Assembly (NCBI RefSeq): GCF_035621455.1
Contig: NZ_CP141822.1
Span: forward strand, 2,418,001-2,482,000
Origin: Vibrio natriegens NBRC 15636 = ATCC 14048 = DSM 759
GTDB lineage: Bacteria; Pseudomonadota; Gammaproteobacteria; Enterobacterales; Vibrionaceae
DNA: 64,000 nt
Reading direction: 5' to 3'
In this document: positions 9,324-19,270 of the stretch, in pieces
How positions within the stretch are numbered: the first letter of the stretch is position 1
How the letters are laid out: each line of letters starts with the position of its first letter
The notes under the pieces: generated by a model
The model's database searches: none
Seen by the model: the letters and a program-made list of their open reading frames with translations, nothing else
What the model was told of the DNA's origin: nothing
Made by a program: the position numbers and the translations under genes

Positions 9324-10508
9324 TTATCCTGGATGACCGTCGGCACGCGGAGTAACCAGCATAAAACCAAATCGCCATACAAACATGCCAAATGCGAATA
9401 TCCACAATCCGCCGCTGATATCTATCCACAACATCATTCTGGCAGGGTCGAAAATCACAGCAAAACTACGAACCACAGCTGCGGCAATAACGGCAGCGAA
9501 GGCGATACTCATATTGGGTCCTTTGTAAATCATACGCCCCGTATGCCCCATGGTGACACGCGAAATCATCGCTAATATCAAACCGCCTAAGGCACCTATC
9601 GCGAATAAGTGAATCAGGTTATGACTTGCAAATGCATCCCCCCAAGCTCCGCGCAAAAGTAAACTCAATGGTAAACACAAATACGCCGCGTGCAGCGACC
9701 AAACCAGTGGCTCACTTAAGGTTAGCCATGGCTTCCAACGTAAGAAGCGAACCAACTGAGCAATGCCTGCAAACACCATTAAAGGTTGACCAAGTTGAGA
9801 AAAAGTTACAGGGAAGAAGCTTAAGATAAACAACATCACCAAAGGAAGGTTTGCCAGCCAATCAAGCCATACCAACGGTTGCGCTTTTTCGAAGTTAAAA
9901 CGGCGGGCAGTAAAGAACGGAATGACCCGTGCACCCATTACCGACAATAACAAGGTAAACCACCACAGCATAGCGTGCCAAACCGCTGAAGAGGAAAATG
10001 GTGGCATGCCCTTCACCGTCGCGTAGCTGGCAAAGTTAGCAAAGATCGCCAATAAGAACAGCGGGACAAAAAACAGATTTCGCCACCCTTTAGAGCGGTA
10101 TACTCGGATCCCTACTTCATAAGCGACAAACAATAAAAATAACGCTTCGATAGTACTCGTTAACCACAAAGGGATTGGCGTCCAGAGTAAAATTCTGGGC
10201 GCAAGCCACAAGGCAAAAATAGCCAACAGTGTGTAATGTTTGGTGCCATTTATTCCCGTCCAGTTTTGTACCGCAGTTAACACAAAGCCAGCGACGATCG
10301 CCATTGAAAAACCAAATAACATTTCATGCACATGCCACCAAAGAGCAGGAACGCGCAGTGCACTGGGCTGTCCGGTCTGGAACATCCACACCCACATCGC
10401 TATAGCGACGATGGCATAGATAGCGCCAAATAGGAAAAACGGTCGAAACCCTAAACGCAGCCATGCAGGGATTTTTTCTTCCACTTTTTTATCGGTGATA
10501 TTCAGCAT
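9324..10508 (-). CDS. nnrS: NnrS family haem/copper membrane protein, nitric oxide stress
   Basis: Polytopic inner-membrane protein (about twelve hydrophobic segments) of the NnrS family, which protects cells against nitric oxide and nitrosylated iron complexes. The first residues after the start read KIPAWLRLGFRPFFLFGA, the family N-terminal signature, and conserved histidines appear in LWWHVHEMLFGF and SHNLIHLFAIGALGG. I chose the ATG at 10508 because GAGG lies just upstream and the length (394 residues) fits the family; an in-frame extension to 10607 is unlikely to be translated. A near-palindromic NsrR-type site lies 95 bases upstream (10603-10625), so NO-responsive derepression is likely. 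Confidence 0.9.
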   Translation of the reverse strand: MLNITDKKVEEKIPAWLRLGFRPFFLFGAIYAIVAIAMWVWMFQTGQPSALRVPALWWHVHEMLFGFSMAIVAGFVLTAVQNWTGINGTKHYTLLAIFALWLAPRILLWTPIPLWLTSTIEALFLLFVAYEVGIRVYRSKGWRNLFFVPLFLLAIFANFASYATVKGMPPFSSSAVWHAMLWWFTLLLSVMGARVIPFFTARRFNFEKAQPLVWLDWLANLPLVMLFILSFFPVTFSQLGQPLMVFAGIAQLVRFLRWKPWLTLSEPLVWSLHAAYLCLPLSLLLRGAWGDAFASHNLIHLFAIGALGGLILAMISRVTMGHTGRMIYKGPNMSIAFAAVIAAAVVRSFAVIFDPARMMLWIDISGGLWIFAFGMFVWRFGFMLVTPRADGHPG

Positions 10509-10602
10509 TTTTTGGCCCTCAAGCTTGTTTCGATGCAGGTTGAATGATCGGATCATTATTGCCAGCCCAGAGATTTTCAGCGACAAAATGGATACTACCA
10601 TA

Positions 10603-10625
10603 AACATACATTAAAAATACATGTT
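10603..10625 (-). promoter_or_regulatory. NsrR-type operator upstream of nnrS
   Basis: An 11-1-11 imperfect palindrome centred on 10614: the outer arms AACAT and ATGTT pair exactly and the inner ATT/AAT pair too, giving 8 of 11 complementary pairs. Size, AT-rich centre and the AACAT/ATGTT ends resemble the NsrR consensus, and nnrS is a known NsrR target in gammaproteobacteria. Recognition by NsrR is inferred. Confidence 0.65.
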
Positions 10626-10721
10626 AGGGAGAAGACTATACTTTGGGGGTAAAGTTTGTGCTTCTACGAAGGGTTAGGTATAAAGAAAGGCGGTTCGCAA
10701 TTAAGTAAGGGACGTAAACAG

Positions 10722-11273
10722 ATGTACATATTCGGCTATGGCAGCTTGATTAATTCCGCTTCTCGAAAGTTGACAGGACAAACAGGCGCAGCGATTCCAG
10801 TCATCGCACACGGATTAGTTCGCTATTGGGGCAAAATCGATGAAAGTTACACCTTGTCCCCGCTGGTCGTTAACGAAGGACAAGGACAGGTCAACGGCGT
10901 GCTACTTGAAGTCAATGATGAAGCTTTAGCAGAATTCGATCGTCGCGAACGTGGCTATCATCGTATTCAACTTCGCCCCGATCAAATTGAAACAGACCAA
11001 CCATTTAATCCCGATCACGCTATTTGGGTTTATGTAAAGGACGAGCCACTGCCGCCCTGCTCTAACAGCCCGATAATGCAAAGCTACGTTGATACCGTTT
11101 TGGCTGGTTGTCTGGAGGTTTCCCACTCTTTTGCCGAACACTTTGTTAGGCATACCGTGGGTTGGCAACACGCGAAAGAGAATGATCGTCATCAACCGAA
11201 ATACGGAAACCTCGCAGGTGTTCATGACCATCATTATGAACTGATTGATGCGTTGATCGAAAAAGGAGCCTAA
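10722..11273 (+). CDS. Gamma-glutamylcyclotransferase-like protein
   Basis: A 183-residue protein of the gamma-glutamylcyclotransferase/AIG2-like fold. The N-terminus MYIFGYGSLINSASRK holds the YGSL substrate-binding loop of the family, and a conserved acidic residue is found in EFDRRERGYHR, the position of the catalytic glutamate region. Family members release 5-oxoproline from gamma-glutamyl compounds, but the substrate here cannot be read from sequence. I chose the ATG at 10722, where the family similarity begins, with AAGGGA upstream; the frame is open upstream to 10656 without similarity. The stop codon is the loop of the terminator hairpin. Confidence 0.75.
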   Translation: MYIFGYGSLINSASRKLTGQTGAAIPVIAHGLVRYWGKIDESYTLSPLVVNEGQGQVNGVLLEVNDEALAEFDRRERGYHRIQLRPDQIETDQPFNPDHAIWVYVKDEPLPPCSNSPIMQSYVDTVLAGCLEVSHSFAEHFVRHTVGWQHAKENDRHQPKYGNLAGVHDHHYELIDALIEKGA

Positions 11274-11287
11274 AGGCTCCTTTTTCG
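11258..11287. terminator. Bidirectional terminator overlapping the end of the preceding gene
   Basis: A perfect 13-bp stem, CGAAAAAGGAGCC (11258-11270) with its complement at 11275-11287, loop TAAA. The left arm encodes the last codons of the cyclotransferase-like gene and the loop contains its TAA stop. A and T tracts on both sides make it suitable for the convergent outer-membrane gene as well. Confidence 0.9.
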
Positions 11288-11305
11288 TATTCAGTTAGTT
11301 TTAGA

Positions 11306-11902
11306 TTAAAACTTGTAATCTACGCCAACATAAACGCTGTCGAAATCGAAATCGAGTTCGCCACCGCCTTCAACATCAATCGTTACTGAAGAAGCACGGT
11401 AACCGCCAGAAACAATAAAACCTGAATCAAATTCATAGCCTACTTCAGCGCCGTAGTTAAAACCCACATCACTGCCGTCAGTTTTGCCATTTGCATCCAA
11501 AATGTTTGAAGCTACTTCGAAGTCAACACCAATTACACCAAGGCCAGCTAGCGCACCGATGTAAAAACCAGACTCAGAGAATTGGTACTTAGGTTTAGCA
11601 TTCAAGTTAAAAGCGTAACCATCAATAGAAACCTTTACCCAGTCACCCATGGAAGATTCTTTCTTCTCGAAGCTACCGTAGCTAACGTACTCAGCTTCCA
11701 AAGCCAGTTTGAAGTTTTCTGAGTATTGCACTTCGCTACCTAAAACGATGCCCAAACCCGTCACCGAATCATCAGAAGAGATCCCTTCAACTTCAAGATC
11801 AGAATTAAGAACATCAACACCAACATACCAGTTATCATTTGCTTGAACTGACGCTGACGCAACCACTGCACCTAGAACCAATAGTGGCATTACTTTTTTC
11901 AT
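11306..11902 (-). CDS. Small outer-membrane beta-barrel protein (porin-like)
   Basis: A 198-residue exported protein. Residues 1-21 are a signal peptide (MKKVMPLLVLGAVVASASVQA, cleavage after VQA), followed by NDNWYVGVDVLNSDLEVEG and a series of alternating-hydrophobicity strands rich in Gly, Tyr and Asp. The last residue is phenylalanine (SVYVGVDYKF), the usual C-terminal signal for outer-membrane barrel assembly. It fits the OMP beta-barrel/OmpA-N-terminal-like group of about eight strands. Function cannot be told from sequence. It is monocistronic, convergent with the preceding gene across the terminator at 11258-11287. Confidence 0.8.
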   Translation of the reverse strand: MKKVMPLLVLGAVVASASVQANDNWYVGVDVLNSDLEVEGISSDDSVTGLGIVLGSEVQYSENFKLALEAEYVSYGSFEKKESSMGDWVKVSIDGYAFNLNAKPKYQFSESGFYIGALAGLGVIGVDFEVASNILDANGKTDGSDVGFNYGAEVGYEFDSGFIVSGGYRASSVTIDVEGGGELDFDFDSVYVGVDYKF

Positions 11903-12362
11903 TATAATTTCCTATACCTTTCATGTATTTAAACAGTTTTAAAAAGCGCAGGGATTATAATTACAGTGCAGCGCATTCATATTGATAGATAAATAAAATG
12001 CGACGCAATACATAAATATGATTGATAAAAATATTACCTATTTAAACGCACTTCCTAAACAAGCGTCGTGCCTTCAACAGTCAGTAACACGCGTTCAGAT
12101 TCATCATGCATTTCTAAGATAACAATATGTATTCCGACGTCTCACTACTCATCTAGACAAAGTCTGAGTATGAGCTGTTTTCCATGATAAAACACGCTTT
12201 AAAACTTTAATAAAAGGTATAACGTTTACACTAACAGTAAACTTAATAAAAACAGGTGGTAAAGATCTCATTTCCAACTGCAAACTCTCTATTGAATTGA
12301 ACTGATTACACTATGGGTGTTTAATACTTTCAGTCAAATGTTCTCGCCCATAAAGGTCAAAT
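11903..12362. promoter_or_regulatory. Divergent gap between the outer-membrane protein gene and galR-like gene
   Basis: 460 bases without a gene. The right part holds GGTATAACGTTTACAC at 12216-12231, whose right half matches the GalR/GalS operator consensus (GTGKAANCGNTTMCAC) exactly while its left half is poor, and an overlapping inverted repeat GTTTAC-N7-GTAAAC at 12224-12242. These would suit autoregulation of the downstream repressor. I see nothing else I can name. Confidence 0.45.
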
Positions 12363-13361
12363 ATGGCAACCATCAAAGATGTTGCAAAAGAAGCTGGTGT
12401 ATCCGTTGCTACCGTCTCTCGCGTAATCAATAAATCGCCAAAAGCGAGCCAAAACTCCATTGATGCAGTAACACAAGCTATGAGTAAATTAGGCTACCGC
12501 CCTAATGCCGCGGCTCGAGCATTGGTAAGCCAGAGTACCAATACTATTGGTGTACTGGTAAGTGATGTATCCGATCCTTTTTTTGGTACGTTAGTAAAGT
12601 CCGTTGATAACGTTGCACGTGAAAATGGTAAGCACATCCTGATTGGCAATGGTTACCATAATGCGGACGATGAACGCCGCGCTCTGGATTTATTAGCGAA
12701 CAGCCGATGCGACGCTCTTGTCATTCACGCCAAAGGGCTTTCTGACGAGGAACTCATCGCCTATGCCAAAGAAGTCAAAGGATTGGTATTGATCAACCGT
12801 CATATTCCCGTGCTGGCCGAACGCTGCATTTCTCTCGATAACCGCAAAGGTGCCTTCTTAGCCACTGAATATTTGATTCGTCACGGACATCGTAAGATCG
12901 CCTGTATCGCCTCTTCTCATGACATCGAAGATACCGATGAGCGCTTACAAGGTTATCAAAGTGCACTAAAAGAACATGGTATTGAGCTGTCAAAAAGCTA
13001 TGTCGAATATGGTGAGCCAAACAGTGATGGGGGCGAAGTAGCAATGACCAACCTGCTGACAAAGTCTCTCGAAATCACAGGGGTTGTGGCCTATAACGAC
13101 TACATGGCTGCTGGCGCTTTAGCGACATTGGAGCAAAACGGTATTGATGTGCCGCAACAAGTCTCTATGGTGGGGTTTGATGACGGACTCATAGCTCGCT
13201 TTGTCCATCCAGGCTTAACTACCATCCGCTATCCTATTGAAATAATGGCAGAACGCGCTACTCGTTTAGCATTAGCGCTTTCTCGTAACGAAAAAGTTGA
13301 AGATGAGACGATCATTTTTAGCCCTACGTTAGTTCGCAGAGATTCTGTGGCAAAAGTATAA
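12363..13361 (+). CDS. galR: GalR/GalS-like LacI-family repressor
   Basis: Sugar-responsive DNA-binding repressor. The N-terminal helix-turn-helix MATIKDVAKEAGVSVATVSRVINKSPKAS is nearly that of E. coli GalR, and similarity runs along the whole 332-residue protein: VGLLVSDVSDPFFG-type first strand, LLIGNGYHN-like segment (here HILIGNGYHNADDERRAL), DERLQGY, VAYNDYMAAGA, VGFDDGLIARFVHPGLTTIRYPIE and the C-terminal FSPTLVRRDSV. GalR binds galactose as inducer. No galactose genes are in this window, so its targets lie elsewhere, apart from operator-like sites before itself and before the EbgR-like gene downstream. The ATG has AAGGT upstream. Confidence 0.88.
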   Translation: MATIKDVAKEAGVSVATVSRVINKSPKASQNSIDAVTQAMSKLGYRPNAAARALVSQSTNTIGVLVSDVSDPFFGTLVKSVDNVARENGKHILIGNGYHNADDERRALDLLANSRCDALVIHAKGLSDEELIAYAKEVKGLVLINRHIPVLAERCISLDNRKGAFLATEYLIRHGHRKIACIASSHDIEDTDERLQGYQSALKEHGIELSKSYVEYGEPNSDGGEVAMTNLLTKSLEITGVVAYNDYMAAGALATLEQNGIDVPQQVSMVGFDDGLIARFVHPGLTTIRYPIEIMAERATRLALALSRNEKVEDETIIFSPTLVRRDSVAKV

Positions 13362-14998
<1,637 letters not shown>

Positions 14999-15004
14999 AC
15001 GTTA

Positions 15005-15922
15005 TCACTGAGAAGTAATCGTTTCTGCTACCAACTTTCTCAACCAGATACCTTTCTCATCATTTTCGCGACTGGTGTGCCATATCATAGAAATCTCAAA
15101 ATCCGCCACTGAAATAGTTGGTTGAATCGTCACTAAATCATCTGAAAAACCTTCAGCCAGCGCCATCTTTTCCGGCACAATCGCTATGAGATCTCGCTGT
15201 TTAAGTAAGTGACGAATAGTAAGAAAATTACGTGATGCCACGGTGACCTGGCGGCTCAAACCGTGCTCCGCGAGCTTTTGGTCTACTTGTGTCTTTAAGC
15301 TGCCATCAGGACTGACTAATGCTTGTTTGATATTGGCAAACTCAACGACAGATAACGCTGACTTACCGTTCAACACCTTCTTATCACATAAACATACATG
15401 TTTCTCGGTATAGAGGTACTGGCTACAATAGTCCTCTTCAGGAGCAGGTATGCTACCAATCACAAGATCTAACTTATCGCGCTCGGTTCGTTGCATGTAA
15501 TTACTTCGATCAACATTAATAAAGCTGATTTTCGCGTCAGATGCCTGCCTATGAATTTCATCATAGATAGCTGGCGCAAAAATGAATTCAGCGTAATCAG
15601 TTAAACCAATGCGACACACACCCGAGTAACTCTGTGGCTGAAACTCAGATTTAGTCAGTAGGTCTTTTGTTATGGAGTCCAGAAGATTATGTACGATTGG
15701 AGCAATATTGTGAGCATGTTCTGTTGGCTCCATTTTGTGTCCTTTACGCTCGAAAAGAGGATCATCAAAAAGTAACCGTAAACGAGATAGACTATGGCTC
15801 ATTGCAGATTGGCTCACATAGCTATTCTCTGCCGCTAAACTGACACTTCGATAGCGATATAGGTAAGAAAATGTCACCAACAGATTCAAGTCAATATTGC
15901 GCCATTGAACGTCGTCTTTCAT
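15005..15922 (-). CDS. LysR-family transcriptional regulator divergent from chrA
   Basis: A 305-residue LysR-type regulator. The winged helix-turn-helix occupies residues 1-65 (NLLVTFSYLYRYRSVSLAAENSYVSQSAMSHSLSRLRLLFDDPLF), followed by the linker helix and a substrate-binding domain. The DPLFER and PTEHA pieces place it in the NodD/SyrM-like branch of the family. It is divergent from the chromate transporter gene with a 114-base gap, the classical arrangement of a LysR regulator and its target; control of chrA is inferred from that. The inducer cannot be told. Confidence 0.82.
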   Translation of the reverse strand: MKDDVQWRNIDLNLLVTFSYLYRYRSVSLAAENSYVSQSAMSHSLSRLRLLFDDPLFERKGHKMEPTEHAHNIAPIVHNLLDSITKDLLTKSEFQPQSYSGVCRIGLTDYAEFIFAPAIYDEIHRQASDAKISFINVDRSNYMQRTERDKLDLVIGSIPAPEEDYCSQYLYTEKHVCLCDKKVLNGKSALSVVEFANIKQALVSPDGSLKTQVDQKLAEHGLSRQVTVASRNFLTIRHLLKQRDLIAIVPEKMALAEGFSDDLVTIQPTISVADFEISMIWHTSRENDEKGIWLRKLVAETITSQ

Positions 15923-16036
15923 TAGCTACCTATCCTATTTCATTCATAAATTAAATTCAGATTATCAATTTGAGTCATTTTAAACCACTCGCTAAATTAA
16001 CAACATGAAAATTCTATTTAGATAAATAGGCTCAAC

Positions 16037-17179
16037 ATGTTCACTATTTTTAAAACTTTCTTTTGGCTCGGTTGGTTCAGCTTTGGTGGCCCTGCCGCTC
16101 ACATTGGCTACTTCCGCCAAACTTTCGTTGAAAAGCTCAAATGGCTGGATGACAGCGAATATGCACAAATCGTCGCATTGAGTCAGTTCTTACCCGGCCC
16201 AGGCTCTAGTCAAGTGGGATTTGCATTGGGATATAAACGTGGCGGACTAGGAGGAGCATGCGCGGCTTTTATTGGCTTTACGCTACCTTCAGTGCTGATC
16301 ATGCTGGTATTAGCCATGGTAAGCAGCCAAGTCACCGATACGGCTCTGTTTCAAAACATCGTACACGGATTAAAGTTGCTGGCCGTTGTGGTGGTAGCCG
16401 ATGCGACATGGGGAATGTACAAGAACTTTTGCCAAACTAAGTTAACGGCCGGGTTATGTGTCGCAACAACGATCGCACTTTTGCTCGTGCCAGGCATAAC
16501 AACTCAGATGCTGGTTTTGATTATCGCTGGAATGGTCGGCGTACTCTACTTGAAGAAAGAATCTGCCATTCCAGCACAACCGTTTAAGCCCAACTTAACA
16601 CCGCTTGTGATCTTTGCAGTACTACTGTTCGGGCTACCTCTCATTGCCCATACAACCCCAATGGTAAGCCTACTTAATGACTTCTTTCAGGCAGGAAGTT
16701 TAGTATTCGGTGGCGGTCATGTGGTACTTCCCCTGTTAGAAAATATCCTTGGCGATCAAATCAGCCAGGACGCATTTTTAACCGGTTACGCTGCCGCACA
16801 AGCCGTACCGGGCCCGATGTTTACCTTTGCAACATATCTTGGCTATCAACTAACAGAGACACCGGCTCTTAGTGCTCTAGTTGCTACATTAACTATCTTC
16901 CTGCCAGGTTTCTTACTATTGCTTGGCGTACTAAAAAACTGGCAACGACTAGCAGCGAAACCCGCGATTTCCGGAGCCGTTAGTGGCGTAAATGCGGCCG
17001 TTGTAGGTCTACTCTTAGCAGCACTTTACCAACCTGTGTTTACCAGTGCAGTCGCAGACCCGATAGATATTGCCCTGGTGATTGCTGGCTTCTATCTGCT
17101 TAAGAAGTTGAATGTTTCGATACTGTGGATGATAATGTTTTTTGTTGGGGTGGGAGTTGTAAATGGCCTTAATAACTGA
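16037..17179 (+). CDS. chrA: Chromate transporter, ChrA family (two CHR domains)
   Basis: Inner-membrane protein of the CHR superfamily, which exports chromate in characterised members. The 380-residue protein has the long-chain form with two homologous halves: the first carries FFWLGWFSFGGPAAHIGYFR and LSQFLPGPGSSQVGFALGY, and the second repeats the pattern as FFQAGSLVFGGGHVVLPLLE and AAQAVPGPMFTFATYLGY. About ten hydrophobic segments are visible. It is divergent from a LysR gene. Actual chromate export is assumed from the family; many environmental members have not been tested. Confidence 0.88.
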   Translation: MFTIFKTFFWLGWFSFGGPAAHIGYFRQTFVEKLKWLDDSEYAQIVALSQFLPGPGSSQVGFALGYKRGGLGGACAAFIGFTLPSVLIMLVLAMVSSQVTDTALFQNIVHGLKLLAVVVVADATWGMYKNFCQTKLTAGLCVATTIALLLVPGITTQMLVLIIAGMVGVLYLKKESAIPAQPFKPNLTPLVIFAVLLFGLPLIAHTTPMVSLLNDFFQAGSLVFGGGHVVLPLLENILGDQISQDAFLTGYAAAQAVPGPMFTFATYLGYQLTETPALSALVATLTIFLPGFLLLLGVLKNWQRLAAKPAISGAVSGVNAAVVGLLLAALYQPVFTSAVADPIDIALVIAGFYLLKKLNVSILWMIMFFVGVGVVNGLNN

Positions 17180-17535
17180 CCCAATTGTGCTAACTTTTTG
17201 TATTTCATGACCACTGCTGGTAAACGGCAAGCGTCAGCTCCCTTTACACATACACAACCACTATTACATAAAGGTTCATAGAATATTACCGCCTATACGA
17301 CCGATGCAATTGCGCGCAACCTTATACATTAATAGTTCGGGCCCCAGCATTTTCTTGTTGCAGGTAGTACCCGATGAGAAACCAAAACACAGATGTTGTT
17401 TGAACTAAAACGTCTATGGTTAGTGACCAACAATTAACTTTTTCATAAAATAGACACATATATGCATAAACTAAATTGATAATTTTGGTGATTATACTAA
17501 TATTTTTTTATTACAAATCATTGAGGTAGTCAAAC
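17180..17535 (+). other. Boundary gap before the AT-rich glycan module
   Basis: 356 bases with no gene. Base composition changes here: the left part is mixed and includes a GC-rich piece around 17339-17375, while from about 17440 the sequence is strongly AT-rich, like the genes that follow. No direct repeat, tRNA or integrase gene marks the boundary. The last bases hold GAGG at 17523-17526 in front of the next start. Confidence 0.5.
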
Positions 17536-19260
17536 TTGAACCAGCAATCCAACCAGAGGTTTGATACTAAACCTTACGTACCTTTAATTTTGTCTATCAC
17601 TTTAGCTGTCGCGATATTTTTTGTACGATATACTGGAGTTGCGGAATGGGATTTAGGCGATAACGATAATTTTATGCGCCTTCATCAAGTCATGACGTTC
17701 ATAGAATCTCCTTCTTGGTATGTGCAACCTCTAAGAGATTTTAATCCACAAGATGGACAAATTATCCATTGGTCGCGAATACCCGATCTTCCAATACTTG
17801 CTTTGTACTATGTATCCCGGCTTTTTGTTGATCATACCAATGCATTACAGTTCTCTATTGCAATAGTACCTCTAATCTATTTAGTTTTCTTCATACTAAT
17901 ATTATGCCAAATATCGAGAGAAATACTTGGCATTGATCGACACATATTAACTATTATATATACTTTTTTTTCGATTTCTGCTATTAAATTTTATCCAGGT
18001 TATATAGATCATCACAACTTACAAGTACTTCTTTATAGTATTTTTATATTATTAACTTTCTCACCAAACTACAAAGAAAAATTATACGTATACGGTTGTG
18101 CGATAAGCATTACTGTTTCTTTGCTAATAGGGTTAGAAGTCCTACCTTTCTTTATTATCACATTAGCTTTATTAACTATTTACGCTTTATATAGTGACCT
18201 AAAAAAGCTAAAATTTATAAGAGACATATCGTTACTAACAGTCGTATCCGGTGTTATAGGAATAATGATATTCCAACCGGTATCTATTTGGTTTAATCCA
18301 CAATACGATATACTAAGCTTACCGCTTTTATGCTTCTTTTTAGCTGCAGCAATCAGTATTTCATTAACACTCCTAAATCCAAGACTAACTGTTTTACTCC
18401 TGTCTTCATTCGCTTGTATTGGCCTCACTTGGTTAATTTTTCCCAACGTTTTAAAGTCACCATATTCAGATTACCCTGAACCGCTGGTAACTTACTGGCT
18501 TAGTCACGTTCTAGAAGCTAGACCATTAACAACAGTAATCAAAGATGCCTCTGAATTGTCTCAAATTTGGTTGTATTTTGTTACCATAGTTCCTGCTGCT
18601 CTTTCTATTTTTCTACTAAAAAATAACATAAAAAAACTTTACTACCTATTATTTATTATTAGTTTAATACCAGCAATATTTTGGCAAGTAAGAACTATTA
18701 TATATTCTTCAATGCTGGCAATACCACTAAATTTAACCGTTGGTTTGTATTTATTTAATATTATCAATATTCCAGTTCTTCGAATCTTACCTCCTTTTTT
18801 AATCGCACCTGCACTATCAACTATTATAGTCTTACAAATAGAAATATTACTGGGGGTTGATGATACAGAGAAAGACGTTAAAACAATGAGTACGCATGAA
18901 TATATAAAAAAACTAGATATAGAAGGTAAGAAAATATTAGCTCCAATGGATAATGGAGCAGAAATAGTCACATTAACAGATAACTATATCATCGCTGCAC
19001 CTTATCATAGAAATATTCGTGGAAACCTTTTATACGTAAACACATTACTATCTGATAACTACCATACTGCGTATAAATTACTACGAGAAGAGGGTGTTGA
19101 TTTATTTGTATTTAATAACAATGACTCTCAAACAAAATACATATTATCAGGGGCTAATGATAAAAGTCTAGTAAAACTACTTTCGAATAATAAACAACCA
19201 GAATGGCTAACGCCTATAAGTAAAAGTTACAATGGTATTTTTATTTACTCTATAAATTAA
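17536..19260 (+). CDS. GT-C fold membrane protein, STT3-like, probable glycosyltransferase
   Basis: A 574-residue polytopic membrane protein with roughly twelve hydrophobic segments and a soluble C-terminal domain of about 130 residues. I do not recognise a named family with certainty. Two features resemble STT3/AglB-type GT-C transferases: an acidic motif in the first external loop (VAEWDLGDNDNFMRLHQ, about residues 35-51) and GYIDHHNLQVL (about 155-165). GT-C enzymes use polyprenyl-phosphate sugars in the periplasm. The start is a TTG at 17536 with GAGG nine bases upstream; no ATG is suitably placed. The GT2 gene follows after 10 bases, so they are cotranscribed. Codon use is very AT-rich compared with the flanks, suggesting transfer. 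A decayed partial copy lies at 22875-22981. Confidence 0.6.
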   Translation: MNQQSNQRFDTKPYVPLILSITLAVAIFFVRYTGVAEWDLGDNDNFMRLHQVMTFIESPSWYVQPLRDFNPQDGQIIHWSRIPDLPILALYYVSRLFVDHTNALQFSIAIVPLIYLVFFILILCQISREILGIDRHILTIIYTFFSISAIKFYPGYIDHHNLQVLLYSIFILLTFSPNYKEKLYVYGCAISITVSLLIGLEVLPFFIITLALLTIYALYSDLKKLKFIRDISLLTVVSGVIGIMIFQPVSIWFNPQYDILSLPLLCFFLAAAISISLTLLNPRLTVLLLSSFACIGLTWLIFPNVLKSPYSDYPEPLVTYWLSHVLEARPLTTVIKDASELSQIWLYFVTIVPAALSIFLLKNNIKKLYYLLFIISLIPAIFWQVRTIIYSSMLAIPLNLTVGLYLFNIINIPVLRILPPFLIAPALSTIIVLQIEILLGVDDTEKDVKTMSTHEYIKKLDIEGKKILAPMDNGAEIVTLTDNYIIAAPYHRNIRGNLLYVNTLLSDNYHTAYKLLREEGVDLFVFNNNDSQTKYILSGANDKSLVKLLSNNKQPEWLTPISKSYNGIFIYSIN

Positions 19261-19270
19261 AAGAGGATGT

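Noticed and set aside
17330..17390. GC-rich patch that suggested a tRNA or attachment site at the island edge
   Set aside because: No cloverleaf can be formed and no copy of it is found at the right end of the module near 24340.
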